The notes under the pieces are model-generated. The model was not told the origin of the DNA. It saw only the letters and a program-made list of their open reading frames with translations, and made no database searches. Made by a program: the position numbers and the translations under genes. Of a DNA stretch of 64,000 nucleotides, positions 50,112 through 59,314 are shown one piece after another. Where the stretch lies: contig NZ_JAAVNE010000024.1 in assembly GCF_012103215.1 (NCBI RefSeq), positions 1 through 64,000 on the forward strand. Reading direction: 5' to 3'. Position 1 is the first letter of the stretch; each line of letters opens with the position of its first letter. The DNA comes from Falsiroseomonas selenitidurans (lineage in GTDB: Bacteria > Pseudomonadota > Alphaproteobacteria > Acetobacterales > Acetobacteraceae).

Positions 50112-51122
50112 TCACGCCTCGTCCTTCGTCGCGCCGCGCAGCGTCGCCATGGCGCGGCCGATCAGCCCCGCGGCGCGATCCGCCTCCGCCGCCGCCGCCT
50201 GCCAGCGGCGGGTGGCATGCGTCATGCCGCGCATGGCCGCCTGTTCCTGCATGCGGCGGAACAGCAGCTTGCGGTCGTGATGCGTGCGGATGGCGACGGA
50301 CAGCGCCTCCTCCAGTGATTCCTGCTGCGCCATGGCCAGGCTGTCCGGGCCGAAGGCGTGGCCGATCTGGCAGCGGAAGCGCGGCCGGGCCTCATCCTCG
50401 ATCTCGTTCAGCACACCGCCACAGGCCGGGCAGCTCATCCGGCTGGGGAGGCCGACGCTCCCCGGACTGTTCGCCATGCCGGCCATCTCCTGCTCGGCGA
50501 TGCGGGTTTCCGTCAGCAGCCAGGACGGCACGGCGGCGGACGGCCCGGCGCTGGTGCGCGCCAGGCGGTCCAGCAGCGCGGGCAAGGCGGCGGCGGGCAG
50601 GCAATGGTCGGGGCTGTCGCCCAGCAGGGCGTTGCGCGGCATGTCGGGCCAGGCGGCATCGGCCGGGTCCTGCACCACGCTGATCCCGCCGCAGGCCTTC
50701 ACCGCAACCAGCCCCGCCGTGCCATCGTCCAGCATGCCGCTGAGCACCACGCCCACCACCCGCGGGCCGCGCGCCACGGCGGCGGAACGGAACAGCGGGT
50801 CGATCGCCGGGCGGGTGCGGTTTTCCTGTGGCCCGCGGCGCAGCAGCACGCGGTCACCCTCCCGCGCCACCAGCAGGTGCTGGTCCGGCGGCGCCACCAG
50901 GATGGTGCCGGGCCGTATGCGGGCGCCATCCGTGGCCTGCGCCGACGGCAGCTTTCCGGCGCGGCCGAGGATCTCGGCCATCGCGCTGCGGGAGGTGGGG
51001 GAGACATGCTGCACCACCAGCAGGGCGGCCGGCAGGTCGGCCGGCAGGCCGCGGCAGATCGCCGTCAGCGCATCCAGGCCGCCGGCCGAGGCCCCGAGCA
51101 CGATCAGGTCGTGGTTCTGCAC
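50112..51122 (-). CDS. CheB-type protein-glutamate methylesterase without receiver domain
   Basis: A 336-residue protein. The methylesterase domain (residues 4-190) has the catalytic Ser in LGASAGGLDAL, His in VVQHVSPTSR and Asp in SGMLDDGTAGL. There is no N-terminal response-regulator domain, so phosphorylation cannot control it directly. The C-terminal 110 residues carry a CPACGGVL...RCQIGHAF pattern and a helical segment, a common layout of stand-alone CheB proteins. The GTG at 51120-51122 is chosen because similarity begins with NHDLIVLGASAGG; ATG 51191 is possible. No other chemotaxis gene is near. Confidence 0.88.
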   Translation of the reverse strand: MQNHDLIVLGASAGGLDALTAICRGLPADLPAALLVVQHVSPTSRSAMAEILGRAGKLPSAQATDGARIRPGTILVAPPDQHLLVAREGDRVLLRRGPQENRTRPAIDPLFRSAAVARGPRVVGVVLSGMLDDGTAGLVAVKACGGISVVQDPADAAWPDMPRNALLGDSPDHCLPAAALPALLDRLARTSAGPSAAVPSWLLTETRIAEQEMAGMANSPGSVGLPSRMSCPACGGVLNEIEDEARPRFRCQIGHAFGPDSLAMAQQESLEEALSVAIRTHHDRKLLFRRMQEQAAMRGMTHATRRWQAAAAEADRAAGLIGRAMATLRGATKDEA

Positions 51123-51271
51123 CCCGGTTTCCTTTGCCGCCCGACAGTTCCATGCGCCGATTCCAGCCGAGGGCCCGGCCCGCAGCACCATTAAGCCGCC
51201 TTGTTCCGTACCCGATCGTTTTGAACTTTCCGGGAGCGGGCGCCTTCTGCCTTCCAGCCTGGCAGGAAATT

Positions 51272-51296
51272 AACGCCTATGCGGGGCCATTGTTCC
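51272..51296 (-). promoter_or_regulatory. EcfG (general stress response) promoter upstream of cheB
   Basis: On the minus strand GGAAC (51292-51296), 16 bases, then CGTT (51272-51275): an exact match to the alphaproteobacterial EcfG sigma-factor consensus. It lies 150 bases before the cheB start in the divergent gap, pointing to cheB. It was the only perfect match I noticed when scanning intergenic DNA. Confidence 0.6.
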
Positions 51297-51311
51297 GCAA
51301 GGGGAGGCGAG

Positions 51312-53294
51312 GTGGACGGCGGCGGAGACGAAGCGGAATCGGAACGGACGGCGGCGGAGCTCGAGCAGCTGCGCGTCGCGCTCGAGGATGTGCGCAACCA
51401 GGCCGCGGATCTCCTCGCCGACCGCAACAGGCTGGCCGACGAGGTGGCGCACGCCCGGCGCCGCCTGCGGGAGGTGGAGGGGCAGCTGATGCAGCGCGAG
51501 GCCGCGGCGGAGCAGGCCCGTTCGCTGCTGCGCCAGCCCGCAGTCCCGCCTGCCGAGGCCGCGGCCCATGCCGAAAACCTGCAGGTGGCGCTGGAGGAGC
51601 TGCAGGTCATCGCCGAGGAGCTGGAGCAGGCGAATACCGCGCTGGCGCAGGCGAATGCGCTGCTCGAACAGCGGGTGAAGGAACGCACCGCGGAGCTGGC
51701 GGCGGCGAATGCCCGGCTGCGCGACAGCGAGGAAAGGCTGCGCCTGGCGCAATCCTATGCCGGCGCCGGCACCTGGGACTGGGACATCCTGAACGACCGC
51801 GTCGAATGGTCGGAGGAGTATTTCGACCTGTACGGGCTGGATCCCTCGACGGTCCGGCCCTCCTACGCCGCCTGGGTCGCCTCGATCCACAGCGCCGACC
51901 GCGCGGTGGCCGAGGCGGCGTTGCAGGCATGCCTGCGGCGGACGACGCCGGAATTCAAGGTCGAGTACCGCATCCTCCACCCGCACCGCGGCCTGCGCTG
52001 GCTGTCCGGCCGCGGCCGGCTGGTCTGTGACCGGGCCGGGCGGCCGGTCCGGCTCATCGGGCTCAACCTCGACATCACCGACCGCAAGCTGGCGGAGCTG
52101 ACGCTGGAAGACGCCAATCGCGGCCTGCGGCGCGAGGTGGAACAGGAGGTGCGGGCGCGGGAAGCCGCCCAGGCGCAGCTGTTCCAGACCCTGAAGCTGG
52201 AGGCGCTCGGCCAGCTGACCGGCGGCGTGGCGCATGATTTCAACAACCTTCTCTCCGTCATCACCAGCGGCATCGCCCTGCTGCGCACTGCCGAGGACCC
52301 GGCGCGGCGCGAGAAGCTGGCGGAAGCGATGGCGCAGGCGGCGCGGCGCGGCGCCGACCTGACCCGGCGCCTGCTGACCTTCGCGCGCCGTCAGACGCTG
52401 CATCCGGGGCCGCTGGAACTGCGCGGCTGGCTGACCGAGATGCGCGAATTGCTGGCCCGCACCCTGCGCGGCGACATCACCATCGAGATCGAGATGCAGC
52501 CCGACCTCTGGCCGGTGCTGGTCGATGCCGGCGAGCTGGAACTGGCCCTGCTGAACCTGGCGGTGAATGCGCGGGACGCAATGCCGCGCGGCGGAAGGCT
52601 GCGCCTGCGGGCGCAGAATGCCAGCCTGTCGCGGGCGGGGAGCCCTGACCTGGTGGATGGCGACTATGTGCGGCTCTGCATCGCCGACAATGGCATCGGC
52701 ATGACGCCGGACGTGCTGAGCCGCGCCTTCGAGCCGTTCTTCACCACGAAGGAGGCCGGGCACGGCACCGGCCTGGGCCTCGCCCAGGTCTACGGCTTCG
52801 TCCGGCAGTCGGGCGGCGCGGCGCGGGTGCAAAGCGAGCCGGGGCGCGGCACCACCGTCTCGCTGCTGCTGCCGCGGGCACCCGCCGAGGCAGTGCAGGC
52901 CGCTTCCCGCGAGACCCCGCCGCAGCTGCCGGATACGCGGCCCCTGGACCTCCTGCTGGTGGAGGATGACGAGGCCGTGGCCGCCCTGACCGCGGACATG
53001 CTGCGCCATCTGGGCCACCGGGTCCGGCGGGTGTCGAGCGCCGCGGCGGCGCTGCGGGCGCTGGCGGCGGGCCCGCCGCCTGACCTGGTGATGACCGACG
53101 TGGTGATGCCAGGCGGGCAGGACGGGCTGGACCTGGCGCGCCGCCTGGCGAGCGAGCGGCCGGGCCTGCCGGTGGTGCTGTGCAGCGGCTTCAGCGGCGC
53201 GCCGGCGCGGGTGGAGGCGCTGGGACTGCCGCTGCTGCGCAAGCCCTTCGGCCTGGATGAGCTGCGCAGCGCCCTGGCGCAGGCCAGCAGCTGA
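51312..53294 (+). CDS. Hybrid sensor histidine kinase
   Basis: About 660 residues, cytosolic with no membrane segment. In order: a long coiled coil (residues 10-145, rich in Glu/Ala/Arg), a PAS domain ([19 protein letters not shown] near 152), a HisKA dimerisation domain with phospho-His in [12 protein letters not shown] near 307, an ATPase domain ([31 protein letters not shown]) and a C-terminal receiver with Asp in [15 protein letters not shown] near 595 and Lys in LLRKPFG. The partner phosphotransfer protein is not in the window. GTG 51312 has GGAGG ahead; ATG 51279 lies inside the opposite promoter and is less likely. Confidence 0.9.
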   Translation: MDGGGDEAESERTAAELEQLRVALEDVRNQAADLLADRNRLADEVAHARRRLREVEGQLMQREAAAEQARSLLRQPAVPPAEAAAHAENLQVALEELQVIAEELEQANTALAQANALLEQRVKERTAELAAANARLRDSEERLRLAQSYAGAGTWDWDILNDRVEWSEEYFDLYGLDPSTVRPSYAAWVASIHSADRAVAEAALQACLRRTTPEFKVEYRILHPHRGLRWLSGRGRLVCDRAGRPVRLIGLNLDITDRKLAELTLEDANRGLRREVEQEVRAREAAQAQLFQTLKLEALGQLTGGVAHDFNNLLSVITSGIALLRTAEDPARREKLAEAMAQAARRGADLTRRLLTFARRQTLHPGPLELRGWLTEMRELLARTLRGDITIEIEMQPDLWPVLVDAGELELALLNLAVNARDAMPRGGRLRLRAQNASLSRAGSPDLVDGDYVRLCIADNGIGMTPDVLSRAFEPFFTTKEAGHGTGLGLAQVYGFVRQSGGAARVQSEPGRGTTVSLLLPRAPAEAVQAASRETPPQLPDTRPLDLLLVEDDEAVAALTADMLRHLGHRVRRVSSAAAALRALAAGPPPDLVMTDVVMPGGQDGLDLARRLASERPGLPVVLCSGFSGAPARVEALGLPLLRKPFGLDELRSALAQASS

Positions 53295-53310
53295 GCGCCG
53301 CGCGCCCAGG

Positions 53311-53346
53311 GCCGCGATCCTGGCCGCGATCCTGGCCGCGATCCTG
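53311..53346 (+). repeat. 12-bp tandem repeat, three perfect copies
   Basis: GCCGCGATCCTG is repeated at 53311-53322, 53323-53334 and 53335-53346, just after the kinase gene. A partial fourth unit (GCCGCG) follows. Length and intergenic position make it a potential variable-number locus. Confidence 0.8.
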
Positions 53347-53389
53347 GCCGCGGCGCCCAAGACCGCCCGATCCGGCGCGCTGCGCGTGC

Positions 53390-53938
53390 TCAGGACCCCA
53401 GCCGGGGCGCCTCTGGCGTCGCCCGCAGGTCGGGCGGGACCGGGAAATCCGCCGCCGCGCCGCGGGCCCGGGCAAGGCCGCCGGGAAAGCCGCTGCGGTC
53501 GCCATGATGGCGGCGCAGCGGCGCCATGGCGCGCGCGCGTTCCCGGCCATGCCGTTTGGCCAGGGATTGCGCCACCAGCAGGTCCACCAGCGCGATGCCG
53601 GCCACCGCCGCCAGCGCCACCCCGGCCCTGGCGCCGCCGCCCCGGCCGCGGCCGAGGACCATCGCCAGGCTCACCGCATCCATCGCATCGCCGGCCAGTC
53701 GGGCGCGCAGGCCGAGGCCGCGATCGACGGACAGCGACAGCAGGCCGCTCGCCACCTCCCGCGCCCCGGTCATGCGCATCAGCCCTTCCTGCCCGCGCAT
53801 CCCCAGCGCCCGGCTGACGCGGCTGGGCGCGGCGATCTGCACCAGGCCGAGCCCGATGCTGAACCAGCCAAGCGCCCGGCCCAGCCGGTCCGCGGTGCCG
53901 AGGGAGCCGCGCGGGGGGTGGCGCATGGGGGTCCTCAT
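53390..53938 (-). CDS. Small membrane protein, possibly DUF4267-like
   Basis: A 182-residue protein with about four hydrophobic segments (LGWFSIGLGLVQIAAPSRVS, REVASGLLSLSVDRGLG, AMDAVSLAMVLGRG, GVALAAVAGIALVDLLVAQ) and a hydrophilic basic tail of 50 residues. The pattern GxxxxAxPxRxxRxxG...REVxxGxxxL resembles DUF4267-like proteins. Function unknown. Its ATG overlaps the alcohol dehydrogenase stop (ATGA), so the two are coupled. Confidence 0.7.
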   Translation of the reverse strand: MRTPMRHPPRGSLGTADRLGRALGWFSIGLGLVQIAAPSRVSRALGMRGQEGLMRMTGAREVASGLLSLSVDRGLGLRARLAGDAMDAVSLAMVLGRGRGGGARAGVALAAVAGIALVDLLVAQSLAKRHGRERARAMAPLRRHHGDRSGFPGGLARARGAAADFPVPPDLRATPEAPRLGS

Positions 53939-55110
53939 GGCCTCAGCACCACCTTGATGCAGCCGTCCTGCTTGTTGCGGAAAACGTTGTACATCTCCGG
54001 CCCCTCCTGCAGCCCGACGCGATGGGTGATGACGAAGGAAGGATCGATCTGCCCGGCCTCGATCCGCCGCAGCAGGTCGTCGGTCCAGCGCCGCACATGC
54101 GTCTGGCCGGTGCGGATGGTCAGGCCCTTGTTCATCACGAGGCCCATCGGGAACTTGTCGATCAGCCCGCTGTAGACGCCGGGGACGGACAGGATGCCGC
54201 CGGGGCGGCAGACATAGATCATCTCCCGCAGCACATGCGGGCGGTCATTCTCCAGCATCACCATCTGCTTGGCGCGGTCGTACAGCGTATCGGGCTGGCC
54301 GAGGCCGACATGGCTTTCCATGCCGGTGGCATCGATGCATTTCTGCGGGCCCTTGCCGTCCGTCATGTCGTTCAGCCGCTCGATGATGCGGTCCTCCTCG
54401 AAGTTCAGCGGGATGGCGCCGCCGGCGGCGGCCATGCCGAGGCGCTCCGGCAGCCGGTCGATGGCGATGACCTGCTTGGCGCCGAGCAGCACGGCGGAGC
54501 GGATGGCCATCTGCCCGACCGGGCCGCAGCCCCAGACCACCACGGTGTCGTCGCGCTCGATGTCGCATTGCACGGCGGCCTGCCAGCCGGTGGGCAGGAT
54601 GTCCGAGAGGAACAGCACCTGGTCGTCGGTCAGGCCGTCCGGCACCTTGATGTGCGTTTCGTCGGCGAAGGGCACGCGGAGGTATTCCGCCTGCCCGCCG
54701 GCATAGCCGCCGGTCAGCTGGCTGTAGCCGAACATGCCGGCGCCGGCATGGCCGAAGACCTTGTCCGCCATCGCCTTGTTCCGGTTGCTGCGCTCGCAGG
54801 CCGAATAGTAGCCGCGGCGGCATTGCGGGCATTCGCCGCAGGTGATGGTGAAGGGGATGACCACGCGTTCGCCCTTGCGCAGCCGGCCGGCGGCGCCGGC
54901 GCCGACCTCCACCACCTCCCCCATCGTTTCGTGCCCCATGATGTCGCCGGGCTTCATCGCCGGGATCATGTTGTGGAACAGGTGCAGGTCGGACCCGCAG
55001 ATGGCGCAGGCGGTGACGCGGATGATGGCGTCGCGCGGGTCCTCGATGACCGGGTCCGGCACGCTGTCGCACCGGATGTCCTCCTTGCCGTGCCAGACCA
55101 GTGCCCGCAT
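53935..55110 (-). CDS. Zinc-dependent alcohol dehydrogenase (formaldehyde dehydrogenase-like)
   Basis: A 391-residue medium-chain dehydrogenase. Catalytic zinc ligands are Cys in CAICGSDLHLF near residue 38 and HE in IMGHETMGEV; the structural zinc is held by four Cys in TCGECPQCRRGYYSAC near residue 97. The NAD fold has VVWGCGPVGQMAI near residue 185 and AIDRLPERL. The sequence is of the glutathione-independent formaldehyde dehydrogenase group, whose members oxidise aldehydes or alcohols. ATG 55110 fits the family N-terminus MRALVWHGKEDIR. Confidence 0.9.
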   Translation of the reverse strand: MRALVWHGKEDIRCDSVPDPVIEDPRDAIIRVTACAICGSDLHLFHNMIPAMKPGDIMGHETMGEVVEVGAGAAGRLRKGERVVIPFTITCGECPQCRRGYYSACERSNRNKAMADKVFGHAGAGMFGYSQLTGGYAGGQAEYLRVPFADETHIKVPDGLTDDQVLFLSDILPTGWQAAVQCDIERDDTVVVWGCGPVGQMAIRSAVLLGAKQVIAIDRLPERLGMAAAGGAIPLNFEEDRIIERLNDMTDGKGPQKCIDATGMESHVGLGQPDTLYDRAKQMVMLENDRPHVLREMIYVCRPGGILSVPGVYSGLIDKFPMGLVMNKGLTIRTGQTHVRRWTDDLLRRIEAGQIDPSFVITHRVGLQEGPEMYNVFRNKQDGCIKVVLRP

Positions 55111-55237
55111 CCGTCCAATCCCCCTGCCGCGCCCTTCGCGTGACGCCTGAATGCCGGGCGGGGCCACCGGGTTCGGCGGCGGGGCGGTCACGCTGGCGCG
55201 AATCCGCCGGCGCAATCACCGCGCAGCGCGCGCGGGC

Positions 55238-56200
55238 TCAGGCCGTTGCGCGGGCGGCGGCGTCGCGGATCGCCCGCACCACCGCGTCCGGCGCCTGGTG
55301 ATGGATCATGTGGCCCGCGCCGGGCAGCAGCCGCAGAGTGCTGCCGGGGATGTCGCGGTGCAGGCGGCCGGATTGGCGCTCGACATCGACGATGCGGTCC
55401 CCGTCGCCGGCCAGGATCAGCACGGGCATGGGCAGCGCCCCGTGCCGGTGGCGGGTGGCCATGGCGGCCGGCACCATCAGCGCCGTGTCGGCCGCCGCGG
55501 CGCGCAGCTGGGACGGGCGCAGCGCCAGGCCGGTGGGGAAGCCGGCGGCGAAATGCGCCGGCACCGGGCCGGGGGCGAAGATCCGCCGGAACAGCAGCGG
55601 CGCGATGGCCAGGCCCAGCAGGGGCGACAGCGTGTAGCGCAGCAGGTCGCCCAGGATGGGGATGGCGGGGCCCGAGAAGGCCGGCACCTCCGCCCGCAGG
55701 GTGGGCGTGTAGTAGCCGGACATCAGCACCAGCGCCGCCACCTGGTCCGGCCGCTGCAGCGCCATCTCCATCGCCACCAGCGTGCCCCAGGAATGCCCCG
55801 CCAGCACGGCGCGGTCCACGCCCAGCCGGTGCAGCGCCCGGCCGATCAGCCGCGCCTGGGCCGCCGCCGTCCAGATCCGGCGGCGCGGCCGGTCGCTGTG
55901 GCCGAAGCCCGGGCGGTCGAAGACCAGGACATGGTGGTGGCGGGCCAGCGACCCGACGATCCCGCTGAGGGCGAAATCCTCGGCCATGGCGCCGTTGCCG
56001 TGCAGCAGCACCACGGGCGGGCCGGGTCGGTCGGTCCCATGCTCGATGACATGCAGCCGCAGCCCGTCCACCTGGACGAAGCGGCCCCGCGGCGGGCGCC
56101 GGGCCTCGCTGCGGCGGGCGACCACGTGATTGGCCAGGGCCAGCAGCCCGAGGGCGGTGGCGGAGGCGGCGAGGAGGCGGGCGGTGGGGCGGAAGGACAT
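55238..56200 (-). CDS. Alpha/beta hydrolase with N-terminal membrane anchor
   Basis: A 320-residue hydrolase. Residues 7-27 are hydrophobic (LLAASATALGLLALANHVV) and probably anchor it to the membrane with the catalytic part outside. The nucleophile is Ser in LAGHSWGTLVA near residue 128, the oxyanion loop VVLLHGNGAM, the acid Asp in LAGDGDRIVD and the His in GAGHMIHH. Substrate unknown. The frame is open upstream, but ATG 56200 (MSFRPTARLLA) gives a sensible anchor. Confidence 0.87.
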   Translation of the reverse strand: MSFRPTARLLAASATALGLLALANHVVARRSEARRPPRGRFVQVDGLRLHVIEHGTDRPGPPVVLLHGNGAMAEDFALSGIVGSLARHHHVLVFDRPGFGHSDRPRRRIWTAAAQARLIGRALHRLGVDRAVLAGHSWGTLVAMEMALQRPDQVAALVLMSGYYTPTLRAEVPAFSGPAIPILGDLLRYTLSPLLGLAIAPLLFRRIFAPGPVPAHFAAGFPTGLALRPSQLRAAAADTALMVPAAMATRHRHGALPMPVLILAGDGDRIVDVERQSGRLHRDIPGSTLRLLPGAGHMIHHQAPDAVVRAIRDAAARATA

Positions 56201-56270
56201 CCCGGGGCAACGGGCCACGCCGCGGCAAGTTGCCGGCCGGCAGGATGACCACGCCCGCACGCCGGCGCTG

Positions 56271-57422
56271 CTACCCCAGCGGCGCGCCCGGCCGGCCCAG
56301 CGTCTCGAACAGCCGGACGAACAGGCGGGTGCGTGGCACCAGGCAGCCGATCTCGATGTGCTCCTCATGGCTGTGCGGCCCGCCACCGATCACGCCCAGC
56401 CCGTCCAGCGTCGGCACGCCGAGCGCGCCGGTGAAATTGCCGTCGCTGCCGCCGCCGGCGATGCGCTCCCCCAGCACCGGGTAGGGGCCATCGGCCGCCA
56501 GCGCCCGGGCGTGGTCGTAGAGCGCCTGGATCGCCCTGGTCTTGCCGAAGGGCGGGCGGGACAGGCCGGGCGTGATCTCCAGCCGCACATCCGGATCCTG
56601 CGGCCGCAGCGCGGCCAGCGCCGCCGCTAGTTCCGCCGCCTCCGCCGCCGTGGGCACCAGCGCGTAGCAGATGGCGCGGCATTCGGCGGGCACGATGTTC
56701 TCATGCGTGCCGCCGGAGACGGTGCCGATGTTCACGTAGAACTGGCGCGCATGGTCGGTCAGCGCCTCGATCGCCAGGATCTGGCGCGCCATCTCCCGGA
56801 TCGCGGAGCGGCCCTCGGCATGGGTGGCGCCGGCATGGGCGGGGCGACCGATGGTGCGCAGGTGGTGGCGCGCGATGCCGTGCCGGCCGACCGTCAGCCG
56901 GCCGCCCTCCCCCGACGGCTCCGGCACCAGCACCGCGGCATGGCGTCGCGCCTCCGCCTCGATGGCGGGGCGGGAGGAGGGGCTGCCCATCTCCTCGTCC
57001 GGGATCATCATCACCGTCACCGGCAGATGCGGGCGGCGGCCGGTGGCGTACAGGTATTCCAGCGCGGCGACGGCCATCGCATTGCCGCCCTTCATGTCGT
57101 AGATCCCCGGGCCGTAGGCGCGGCCGCCTTCCACCCGGAAGGGCAGCGCGCCGGCCAGGGTGCCGACGGGATGCACCGTGTCGACATGGCCGCAGACCAG
57201 CAGGCCTGGCTTATCGTTCCGTTCACCTTCGACTCGGCCGAGCAGGATGTCGGCGAAGCCGTCCCGGCCGGGGGTGCGTTCGATGCGGGCGCCGATGGCC
57301 CGCAGCTTCGCTGCCACATGGTCCGCCATGCGGTTCACCGCGGCCGCGTCCTGCGTCGGGCTTTCCAGGCGGACCCAGCCTTCCACCGCCCGCAGCAGGG
57401 CTTCCGCCGTCAATTCCCGCAT
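56271..57422 (-). CDS. M20 family metallopeptidase (glutamate carboxypeptidase-like)
   Basis: A 383-residue zinc peptidase of the CPG2 type. Ligands and base: VCGHVDTVHPVG near residue 85, GIYDMKGGNAM, PDEEMGSPSS near 155, VPEPSGEGG and the final HSHEEHIE. The lid domain carries GRPAHAGATHAEGRSAI, characteristic of carboxypeptidase G2. It removes C-terminal glutamate or a similar amide-linked group. ATG 57422 has AAGGGGACGG before it. It is divergent from the gcv operon. Confidence 0.9.
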   Translation of the reverse strand: MRELTAEALLRAVEGWVRLESPTQDAAAVNRMADHVAAKLRAIGARIERTPGRDGFADILLGRVEGERNDKPGLLVCGHVDTVHPVGTLAGALPFRVEGGRAYGPGIYDMKGGNAMAVAALEYLYATGRRPHLPVTVMMIPDEEMGSPSSRPAIEAEARRHAAVLVPEPSGEGGRLTVGRHGIARHHLRTIGRPAHAGATHAEGRSAIREMARQILAIEALTDHARQFYVNIGTVSGGTHENIVPAECRAICYALVPTAAEAAELAAALAALRPQDPDVRLEITPGLSRPPFGKTRAIQALYDHARALAADGPYPVLGERIAGGGSDGNFTGALGVPTLDGLGVIGGGPHSHEEHIEIGCLVPRTRLFVRLFETLGRPGAPLG

Positions 57423-57504
57423 GGCCGTCCCCTTCGGTTCCCGGCGCGCAGGCAATCACCGCCCCCGCCCGGCGTCCATCCTGGCGCGCCTCGTCAGGGC
57501 GCCG

Positions 57505-57533
57505 TTGCGCGCGGATCGCGGCTCGGGCATACC
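57505..57533 (+). promoter_or_regulatory. Weak candidate promoter of the gcv operon
   Basis: TTGCGC (57505-57510) and CATACC (57528-57533) are 17 bases apart, and transcription would start just before the riboswitch at 57551. The two boxes match the consensus only partly. Confidence 0.3.
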
Positions 57534-57550
57534 GCGCTCTCCCGCTGACA

Positions 57551-57770
57551 CCGCGCGGGAGAGAGTGGCGGCGGCATCCCGGCAGGGGTGCGGCGGCCAC
57601 CGCCGAAGGCGCAACCGGCCCCCGGAAACGCTCAGGCAGAAGGGCCGCGCGGATTGCTGCCGAAGGGTGGCGGCGGGACTCTGGAAAGCCTGCGCCCCGA
57701 ACGGGGCGCGGCACCGACGGAGAAAGGCCCGCCGCCAGCCGGGCCGAATCTCTCAGGTCACCGGACAGAG
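57551..57770 (+). promoter_or_regulatory. Tandem glycine riboswitch of the gcv operon
   Basis: Two glycine aptamers in a row. Aptamer 1 (57551-57652) is closed by an 8-bp helix (57551-57558 with 57645-57652) and has GGGAGAGAGT, CACCGCCGAAGG and GAAACGCTCAGGCAGAAGG. Aptamer 2 (about 57676-57770) is closed by CTCTG (57679-57683) with CAGAG (57766-57770) and has ACCGACGGAGAAAGG and GAATCTCTCAGGTCACCGGACAGAGG. These are the conserved core sequences of the class. It precedes gcvT, so glycine should switch the cleavage system on. Confidence 0.92.
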
Positions 57771-57825
57771 GGGGGTCACGGAACACCGCGCGCCATTCCG
57801 GCGTGTGGCAGCCTTTGGGGGCACC

Positions 57826-58920
57826 GTGACCGATCTGCTGGAGACTCCGCTTGCCTCGTTGCACCGCCAACTCGGGGGCCGGATGGTCCCCTTCGCGGGC
57901 TATGCGATGCCCGTGCAATACCCCGCCGGCATCCTGACGGAGCATCTGCACACGCGGGATGCCGCCGGGCTGTTCGACGTCTCCCATATGGGCCAGGCCG
58001 AGCTGGTGGGCGACGGCGCCGCCGCGGCGCTGGAGAAGCTGACGCCCGCCGATGTGCAGGGCCTGAAGCCCGGCCGGCAGCGCTATGGGGTGCTGATGAC
58101 GGAGAGCGGCGGCATCCTGGATGATTTCATGGTGGCCAATCGCGGCGACCGGCTGTTCCTGGTGCTCAATGCCTCCCGCAAGCATCTGGACATCCCGGCC
58201 ATCGAGGCGGTGCTGCCCGCCGGAGTCACGCTGCGGCCGCTGCCGGACCGGGCGCTGCTGGCCTTGCAGGGGCCGGGCGCCGTGCCGGCCCTCGCGACGC
58301 TGGCGCCGGGCATCGCCGCCATGAAATTCATGGATTTCGCCGAACACGCCCTCGCCGGCATCCCCTGCCTGGTCAGCCGCAGCGGCTATACCGGGGAGGA
58401 TGGGGTGGAGATCTCCGTCCCGGCGGAACAGGCCGAGGCCCTGGCCCGCGCCCTGCTGGCGCTGCCGGGCGTGAAGCCGGCCGGCCTCGGCGCGCGCGAT
58501 TCGCTGCGGCTGGAGGCCGGGCTCTGCCTCTACGGCAACGACCTGGACGAGACCACCAGCCCGGTGGAGGCCAACCTGGTCTGGACCATGGGCAAGCGCC
58601 GCCGCATGGCCTGGGATTTCCGCGGCGCCGAACGCTGCCGGGCGGAGCTGGACGGGGGCCCGGCGCGGCTGCGCGTCGGCATCCAGCCGGAAGGCCGCCA
58701 GCCGGCCCGCGGCCACACCCTGGTGCAGCAGGACGGCGCCGTGATCGGCGAGATCACTTCCGGCGGCTTCGGCCCTTCCGTCAATGCGCCCATCGCCATG
58801 GGCTATGTCGCGCGTGGCGCGGCGGCCGATGGCACCGCGCTGGACCTGATGGTGCGCGGCAAGGCGCTGCCCGCCCGCACCTGCCCCCTGCCCTTCACCC
58901 CGCACCGCTACGCCCGCTGA
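57826..58920 (+). CDS. gcvT: Glycine cleavage system aminomethyltransferase (T protein)
   Basis: A 364-residue protein that passes the methylene group of aminomethyl-lipoate to tetrahydrofolate and frees ammonia. Motifs: [17 protein letters not shown] near residue 23, [11 protein letters not shown], the folate-site Asp in FDVSHM, and the C-terminal beta barrel [15 protein letters not shown]. The start is GTG 57826 with TTTGGGGG before it; the frame upstream overlaps the riboswitch. First gene of gcvT-gcvH-gcvP. Confidence 0.95.
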   Translation: MTDLLETPLASLHRQLGGRMVPFAGYAMPVQYPAGILTEHLHTRDAAGLFDVSHMGQAELVGDGAAAALEKLTPADVQGLKPGRQRYGVLMTESGGILDDFMVANRGDRLFLVLNASRKHLDIPAIEAVLPAGVTLRPLPDRALLALQGPGAVPALATLAPGIAAMKFMDFAEHALAGIPCLVSRSGYTGEDGVEISVPAEQAEALARALLALPGVKPAGLGARDSLRLEAGLCLYGNDLDETTSPVEANLVWTMGKRRRMAWDFRGAERCRAELDGGPARLRVGIQPEGRQPARGHTLVQQDGAVIGEITSGGFGPSVNAPIAMGYVARGAAADGTALDLMVRGKALPARTCPLPFTPHRYAR

Positions 58921-58936
58921 AAAGGACACGCTTCCG

Positions 58937-59314
58937 ATGGCCGAGCTTCGCTTCACCAAGGATCATGAATGGGTGCGGCTGGAGGGCGATGTCGCCACCG
59001 TCGGCATCACCGACCACGCGCAGAACGCACTGGGCGACGTCGTCTTCGTCGACCTGCCGGAGCCGGGGCGCGAGGTGGCGGAGGCCGAGGCCTGCGCCGT
59101 GGTGGAAAGCGTGAAGGCGGCTTCCGACGTCTACGCGCCGGTGGCGGGCCGCGTGGTGGAAGCCAATGCGGCGCTGGGCGAGAACCCGGCGCTGATCAAC
59201 ACCGACCCGACCGGCGAGGGCTGGTTCTTCCGCCTGGCCGGCGTCGATGCCGCGGCCGTGGAGGCGCTGATGGACGAGGCGGCCTATGCGGCCTTCGTGG
59301 ACAGCCTCGCATGA
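58937..59314 (+). CDS. gcvH: Glycine cleavage system H protein
   Basis: A 125-residue lipoyl carrier. The lipoylated Lys is in [15 protein letters not shown] near residue 62; the start [13 protein letters not shown] is characteristic. It shuttles intermediates between the P, T and L proteins. Its TGA overlaps the gcvP ATG (ATGA). Confidence 0.97.
   Translation: MAELRFTKDHEWVRLEGDVATVGITDHAQNALGDVVFVDLPEPGREVAEAEACAVVESVKAASDVYAPVAGRVVEANAALGENPALINTDPTGEGWFFRLAGVDAAAVEALMDEAAYAAFVDSLA

Larger units (their letters stand above)
57423..57825. other. Divergent 403-base control region between the M20 peptidase and gcvT
   Basis: Holds the tandem glycine riboswitch (57551-57770) and a weak promoter candidate. 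The first 80 bases must also contain the M20 peptidase promoter, which I could not identify. No gene is present. Confidence 0.6.

Noticed and set aside
56220..56260. Palindromic TGCCGGCCGGCA stretch after the M20 peptidase gene
   Set aside because: The possible stems are short with loops of one to three bases; too weak to call a terminator.
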